This document shows, one piece after another, positions 60,799 to 64,000 of a stretch of 64,000 bases of DNA (position 1 is its first letter; each line of letters opens with the position of its first letter). The stretch lies in NCBI RefSeq assembly GCF_000961885.1, contig NZ_JZKH01000004.1:1-64000 (forward strand), given 5' to 3'. The notes below the pieces were generated by a model. The model was not told the DNA's origin. It did no database searches and saw only the letters and a list, made by a program, of their open reading frames with translations. A program made the position numbers and the translations under genes. This stretch comes from Streptomyces rubellomurinus (GTDB lineage Bacteria > Actinomycetota > Actinomycetes > Streptomycetales > Streptomycetaceae).

Positions 60799-62141
60799 TT
60801 GAGGAGTCTCCGGAAGTGCAGGCGCCCGCGCTCGGGCAGCAGGGAGTCGAGGATGTCGTCGGCCAGGACCCGGCCAAGTGGGCGCCCGGTGTCGTCGACC
60901 ACGAGCAGGGAACTGGCCCGGGCGGCGACCAGCCGGTCGGCGGCCTCGGCGAGGCGGGTGTCGGGCGGGACGGCCACCGGCGGGCCGAACTGGGCCAGCC
61001 AGGCCACCAGGTCCGCGACCAGAGCGGTGTCCTCGGCGACGGCCAGGTCGAACAGCGGGAGGTCGCCGAGCAGCCGGCCGTCCTCGTCGATCACGGTGAC
61101 GGCGTCGATGTCGGTGCGGTGTTCGGCCTGCGCGGCCAGCTCCGCCCGTACCTGGGCGATGGTCTGGGCGGGGCGGGCGGTGACCAGCAGGGTGGTCATG
61201 GCGCCGCCCGCGGTGCCCTCGCGGTGGGTGAGCAGGGTGCGCAGCTCGGCAGCCTCGGGGGCGGGCATCCGGGCGAGCAGGGTCTCGCGCTCGCCGGGGT
61301 CGAGGTCGCGCAGGGCGTCGGCGGCCTCGTCCGGTTCCATCTCGTCGACCAGGCGTGCGGCGTGCTCGGGCGGGACTTCGCGGAGCAGGTTCTCCAACTC
61401 GGCGGGTTCCATCTCCTCCAGGGCGTCGGCGGCGTGCTCGGGCTCCAGCCAGCCGAGGAGCTGCTGGCGTTCGTGGCGGCCGAGGTCCTCCAGGATGTCG
61501 GCGAGGTCGGCCGGGCGCAGCTGGTGCAGGGCGGAGCGGGAGGCACGCAGCCGCACCTCGGCGGGACCGTGGGTGGCCTGCTCGCCGAACGGGGCGACGG
61601 ACTGCCAGTCCAGGACGCGGTCGGGGGTGGGGCGGACCTGCCAGCGGCGGGGGCCGAGGCGGCGCAGCAGGGTGGGCAGGGAGACGTCGACGCCGACCAG
61701 GACGGTACGGTCGGCCAGCGGGGCCAGGTAGAGGTCGGCGGCGCGGGTGACCTGGACGCCGTCGACGTCCACCAGCTGGTGGTCCATCACATCGCGGGCG
61801 AGCAGCGCCTCGCCGGGGCGGCGGTTGAACTCGCGCAGGTCGACGCGGGCGGTCCGCAGCCGGACCTGTCCGGTGAGGACGCGTTCGACCTTGCCGGCGC
61901 GGACGAAGGCGCGGCGGCGGCCTATTCGGATGATCAGGCCGGTGATCGGCGGGTAGGGGTCGGGTCCGTAGAGGCGGGCGACGAGGTCGACGACGCGGCC
62001 GACCTCCTCACCGGCCTGGTTGGTGACCGGGCCGCCGATCAGCCCGGCGACGGAGACCAGTGCGTCCCGGACGGTTCGGGTGGCGCAGGCGCGGCGTGCG
62101 ACCTCGACCCTGCGGTCGCGCAGCCGAGCCGTGGCCGACAT
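60795..62141 (-). CDS. Pore-less MgtE N-domain/CBS protein
   Basis: A 448-residue soluble protein. The first 190 residues are two PRC-barrel-like segments (LIGGPVTNQAGEEVGRVVDL); residues about 195-300 are a MgtE_N superhelix (LRPADLADILEDLGRHERQQ, LEEMEPAELENLLREVPPEH, LRDLDPGERETLLARM); about 310-440 is a CBS pair ending in LADDILDSLLPERGRLHF. The transmembrane pore of MgtE is absent. In MgtE the N and CBS domains bind Mg2+ and gate the pore, so here they may gate the Nramp-like partner in trans. ATG 62141 is used; GTG 62162, seven codons upstream behind AGGGGGTG, is an equal candidate. Confidence 0.87.
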   Translation of the reverse strand: MSATARLRDRRVEVARRACATRTVRDALVSVAGLIGGPVTNQAGEEVGRVVDLVARLYGPDPYPPITGLIIRIGRRRAFVRAGKVERVLTGQVRLRTARVDLREFNRRPGEALLARDVMDHQLVDVDGVQVTRAADLYLAPLADRTVLVGVDVSLPTLLRRLGPRRWQVRPTPDRVLDWQSVAPFGEQATHGPAEVRLRASRSALHQLRPADLADILEDLGRHERQQLLGWLEPEHAADALEEMEPAELENLLREVPPEHAARLVDEMEPDEAADALRDLDPGERETLLARMPAPEAAELRTLLTHREGTAGGAMTTLLVTARPAQTIAQVRAELAAQAEHRTDIDAVTVIDEDGRLLGDLPLFDLAVAEDTALVADLVAWLAQFGPPVAVPPDTRLAEAADRLVAARASSLLVVDDTGRPLGRVLADDILDSLLPERGRLHFRRLLK

Positions 62142-62322
62142 GAGCAAAGTGGCGGTAGCCACGAGGAACACCCCCTGGGGCCCCGGCGGGAACGGGGCGA
62201 CGGGCAGCCCGGAACACGCCTGTCCGTCCCTGACCACAGCAGCACGCGGGCTCCTCGCGCACCGGGGCACCCTGTTCCGGCGACGCGGGACGGGGACGGG
62301 CGGGGCGGCAAGGCCGACGAGG

Positions 62323-62418
62323 TCAGGGTTGGAGAGGCTGTCCCAGGCCGCGGACGGACGGCGAGGACGACGAGGACAACACGGTCATGGGCCGACTATG
62401 GCCCGGACTACTGTCCAT
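62323..62418 (-). CDS. 31-aa leader ORF between riboswitch and MgtE-like gene
   Basis: ATG 62418 stands 4 bases after an ideal AGGAGG and opens 31 codons with 6 Pro and 8 Ser (including TVLSSSSSPSVRGLGQP), ending at TGA 62323-62325, about 160-180 bases before the MgtE-like start. The first codons overlap two small hairpins (GGAC-AGTA-GTCC and GGGCC-ATAGTC-GGCCC). The strong ribosome binding site makes translation likely. Pro-rich leader peptides in Mg2+ leaders (mgtL of Salmonella) are known to regulate; that this one does is inference. Confidence 0.5.
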   Translation of the reverse strand: MDSSPGHSRPMTVLSSSSSPSVRGLGQPLQP

Positions 62419-62535
62419 TTCGCCTCCTCCCGATCCCGGCCGCGAATAGTGGTGTCGCGGCGGCGCGGCAAGGGGAACCGGGACGGTGTCCCGGCGCACC
62501 CCAACTCGTCAGAGCTTTGGCACTCCACGGCGTGT

Positions 62536-62552
62536 CCGGCCCGGTGGGCCGG
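62536..62552 (-). promoter_or_regulatory. Hairpin at the 3' edge of the M-box
   Basis: CCGGCCC-GGT-GGGCCGG, 7-bp perfect arms, overlapping the 3' strand of the predicted riboswitch P1. It is a candidate expression-platform hairpin that competes with P1. Confidence 0.45.
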
Positions 62553-62672
62553 AAGCCACTTCGGATCAACCCTTAGGTCGGGAGGATCTGTCCTAACCCT
62601 GGGCGTCTCTCGACGTCGTCGGATCAGTGGCCTGTGTCCGTGAAGACGCCTCACCGAACGAGGTGTCTGTTC
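62550..62672 (-). ncRNA. M-box (ykoK) Mg2+ riboswitch
   Basis: The minus strand matches the conserved blocks of the ykoK/M-box aptamer in order: CGGTGAGGC, ACGGACACAGGCCACTG, CCGACGACGTCGAGAGACGC, AGGGTTAGGACAGATC, CGACCTAAGGGTT and GAAGTGGCT. M-box RNAs fold on Mg2+ and shut off Mg2+ uptake genes. Here the RNA lies in the long leader of the MgtE_N-CBS/Nramp operon, which fixes the likely substrate. A -10 TATCAT lies just upstream (62684-62689). Confidence 0.9.
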
Positions 62673-62683
62673 AAACCGCGACG

Positions 62684-62689
62684 ATGATA
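62684..62689 (-). promoter_or_regulatory. -10 element of the M-box transcript
   Basis: TATCAT on the minus strand, 12-17 bases before the riboswitch. TTGGGC 19 bases further upstream could be a weak -35. Confidence 0.5.
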
Positions 62690-62746
62690 GACCGCGGCCG
62701 GGCGCGAAGCCCAATTGGCCAGCCCGACCCGCGCGTGACCTGACCC

Positions 62747-62795
62747 GCGCGCCGGCCTGACCGCGCCCCGGCGGTCCGCCGTCAGGCCGGCGCGC
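62747..62795 (-). terminator. 15-bp stem terminator after aspA
   Basis: GCGCGCCGGCCTGAC (62747-62761) and GTCAGGCCGGCGCGC (62781-62795) are perfect inverted repeats, 31 bases after the aspA stop on the minus strand. Confidence 0.8.
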
Positions 62796-62825
62796 CGGGG
62801 CACGGCTTCCGGGTCCGCCGTGCCG

Positions 62826-64000
62826 TCAGGCCGGAGCGGCGCCGGTGCCCGCGAGCACCTCGGGCCGCAGCAGGCCGGCGAGCGTCCCGGCCGGGAGCAG
62901 GCCCTTCTCCAGGACGAGTTCGGCCACGCCCCGGCCGCTGGTGAGCGCCTCCTTGGCGATCTCGGTGGCGGCCGTGTACCCGATGTGCGGGTTGAGCGCG
63001 GTCACCAGGCCGATGGAGTTCTCGACGCTCGCGCGCAGCGCCTCGGTGTTGGCGGTGATGCCGACGACGCAGCGGTCGGCGAGGGTGCGGCAGGCCGCGC
63101 TCAGGTGGGTGATGGACTCCGAGAGCGAGTGGAGGATGATCGGCTCGAAGGCGTTGAGCTGGAGCTGGCCGGCCTCGGCGGCCATGGTGACGGCGACGTC
63201 GTTGCCGATCACCTCGAAGGCGACCTGGTTGACGACCTCCGGGATCACCGGGTTGACCTTGCCCGGCATGATGCTCGAACCGGCCTGCACCGGCGGCAGG
63301 TTGATCTCGCCGAAGCCCGCGCGTGGCCCGGAGGACAGCAGCCGCAGGTCGTTGCAGGTCTTCGACAGCTTGACGGCGACGCGCTTGAGCACGCCGGACA
63401 TCTGGACGAACGCGCCGCAGTCCTGCGTCGCCTCGACCAGGTTGGCCGCGGTGACGAGGGGCAGCCCGGTGATCGCGGCGAGGTGGCGGCGCGCGGATTC
63501 GGCGTACCCGGCCGGGGCGTTGAGGCCGGTGCCGATCGCGGTCGCGCCGAGGTTGATCTCGTGGATCAGCGAGACGGCCTCGGCGAGGCGGCTGCGGTCC
63601 TCGTCGAGCATGACGGCGAACGCGGAGAACTCCTGCCCGAGGGTCATCGGGACGGCGTCCTGCAGCTGGGTGCGGCCCATCTTCAGGACGTCGTGGAACT
63701 CGACGGCTTTGCCGGCGAAGGCGTCCTGGAGGACGGCCATCGCGTCGAGCAGGCCGCGTACCGCGAACACGGTCGCGATCCGGACCGCGGTCGGGTAGAC
63801 GTCGTTGGTGGACTGGCCGAGGTTGACGTCCTCGTTGGGGTGCAGGTGCCGGTACTCGCCCTTGGCGTGGCCCAGCAGCTCCAGGGCCCGGTTGGCGATG
63901 ACCTCGTTGGCGTTCATGTTGGTCGAGGTGCCGGCGCCGCCCTGGATGACGTCGACGACGAACTGGTCGTGCAGCTCGCCGCGGCGGATCTCGCGGCAGG
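62826..64000 (-). CDS. aspA: Aspartate ammonia-lyase, 5' end outside the window
   Basis: The last 391 codons of a fumarase/aspartase-superfamily gene; the start lies beyond position 64000. The signature [20 protein letters not shown], with [16 protein letters not shown] and [20 protein letters not shown], is typical of aspartate ammonia-lyase rather than fumarase. The catalytic Ser is in the SS-x-MPxKxN loop. It interconverts aspartate with fumarate and ammonia, which could supply fumarate under low oxygen. The product ends in a short Ala/Pro tail (GTGAAPA). Confidence 0.9.
   Translation of the reverse strand, partial: CREIRRGELHDQFVVDVIQGGAGTSTNMNANEVIANRALELLGHAKGEYRHLHPNEDVNLGQSTNDVYPTAVRIATVFAVRGLLDAMAVLQDAFAGKAVEFHDVLKMGRTQLQDAVPMTLGQEFSAFAVMLDEDRSRLAEAVSLIHEINLGATAIGTGLNAPAGYAESARRHLAAITGLPLVTAANLVEATQDCGAFVQMSGVLKRVAVKLSKTCNDLRLLSSGPRAGFGEINLPPVQAGSSIMPGKVNPVIPEVVNQVAFEVIGNDVAVTMAAEAGQLQLNAFEPIILHSLSESITHLSAACRTLADRCVVGITANTEALRASVENSIGLVTALNPHIGYTAATEIAKEALTSGRGVAELVLEKGLLPAGTLAGLLRPEVLAGTGAAPA

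Overview
The window is very GC-rich DNA with strong third-position G/C bias. It uses many GTG and TTG starts, overlapping stop/start junctions and leaderless promoters, and carries typical actinomycete families (ANTAR regulators, DUF6480, DUF3040, DUF2231-Rieske, GPP34, SMI1/KNR4). It most likely comes from the accessory part of a Streptomycetaceae chromosome (Streptomyces, Kitasatospora or Streptacidiphilus). I saw no rRNA, tRNA, IS element, prophage or CRISPR array.

Region 1 (about 0.1-14.8 kb) is a stress-signalling and redox block. It holds a STAS protein overlapping an ANTAR-GAF-PAS-PP2C phosphatase, a DUF2231-Rieske protein, a GAF-ANTAR gene followed by a frameshifted paralogue, extra copies of cytochrome oxidase subunits I and IV and of cytochrome b, a SigB/SigF-type sigma factor, and a compact module of an iron-dependent heme-oxygenase-like enzyme, a CDGSH protein and a HemK2-like methyltransferase. 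At least four promoters of the form GTTT/GGTT-N15-GGGTAG or GGCAAG suggest control by a stress sigma factor. Region 2 (14.8-21.3 kb) has a hemerythrin protein and a light-response locus: ECF sigma factor, MerR regulator, photolyase and two dehydrogenases. It resembles the litS-litR-phr region of Streptomyces coelicolor, but no carotenoid genes are in the window.

Region 3 (21.3-36 kb) is mixed. It has a cysteinyl-tRNA-synthetase-like shell, a CBS protein, a ketopantoate-reductase-like gene, a GPP34 protein, a free-standing alanyl-tRNA-synthetase catalytic domain with a possible leader peptide, an MBL hydrolase, a divergent ArsR/MFS pair, a sulfite-oxidase-like protein, a secreted GH27 alpha-galactosidase, and a divergent S41 peptidase/ArsR pair with leaderless promoters around one dyad.

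Region 4 (35.7-57.6 kb) looks like a hypoxia/dormancy island. It contains three universal stress proteins, a DUF302 protein, a DosS/DevS-like sensor kinase, the arginine deiminase pathway (permease, arcA, arcB, arcC), a long ribosome hibernation factor, AdhE, pyruvate formate-lyase with its activase, and a CBS-BON protein. Fifteen-base sites close to GGGACC-N3-GGNCCC stand upstream of six of these transcription units, so a DosR/OsdR-type response regulator, not in the window, probably controls them together. Low oxygen would then switch on fermentation, substrate-level ATP formation from arginine, and ribosome hibernation. Inserted in this island are two overlapping genes for 2OG-Fe(II)-oxygenase-like proteins of unknown function, and a truncated alcohol dehydrogenase.

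Region 5 (57.7-64 kb) has a GlxA-type AraC regulator behind a 7-bp tandem repeat, a GNAT acetyltransferase, and a probable Mg2+ operon: a pore-less MgtE_N-CBS protein and an Nramp-related carrier behind an M-box (ykoK) riboswitch and a short leader ORF. It ends with the 3' part of an aspartate ammonia-lyase gene that runs off the window.
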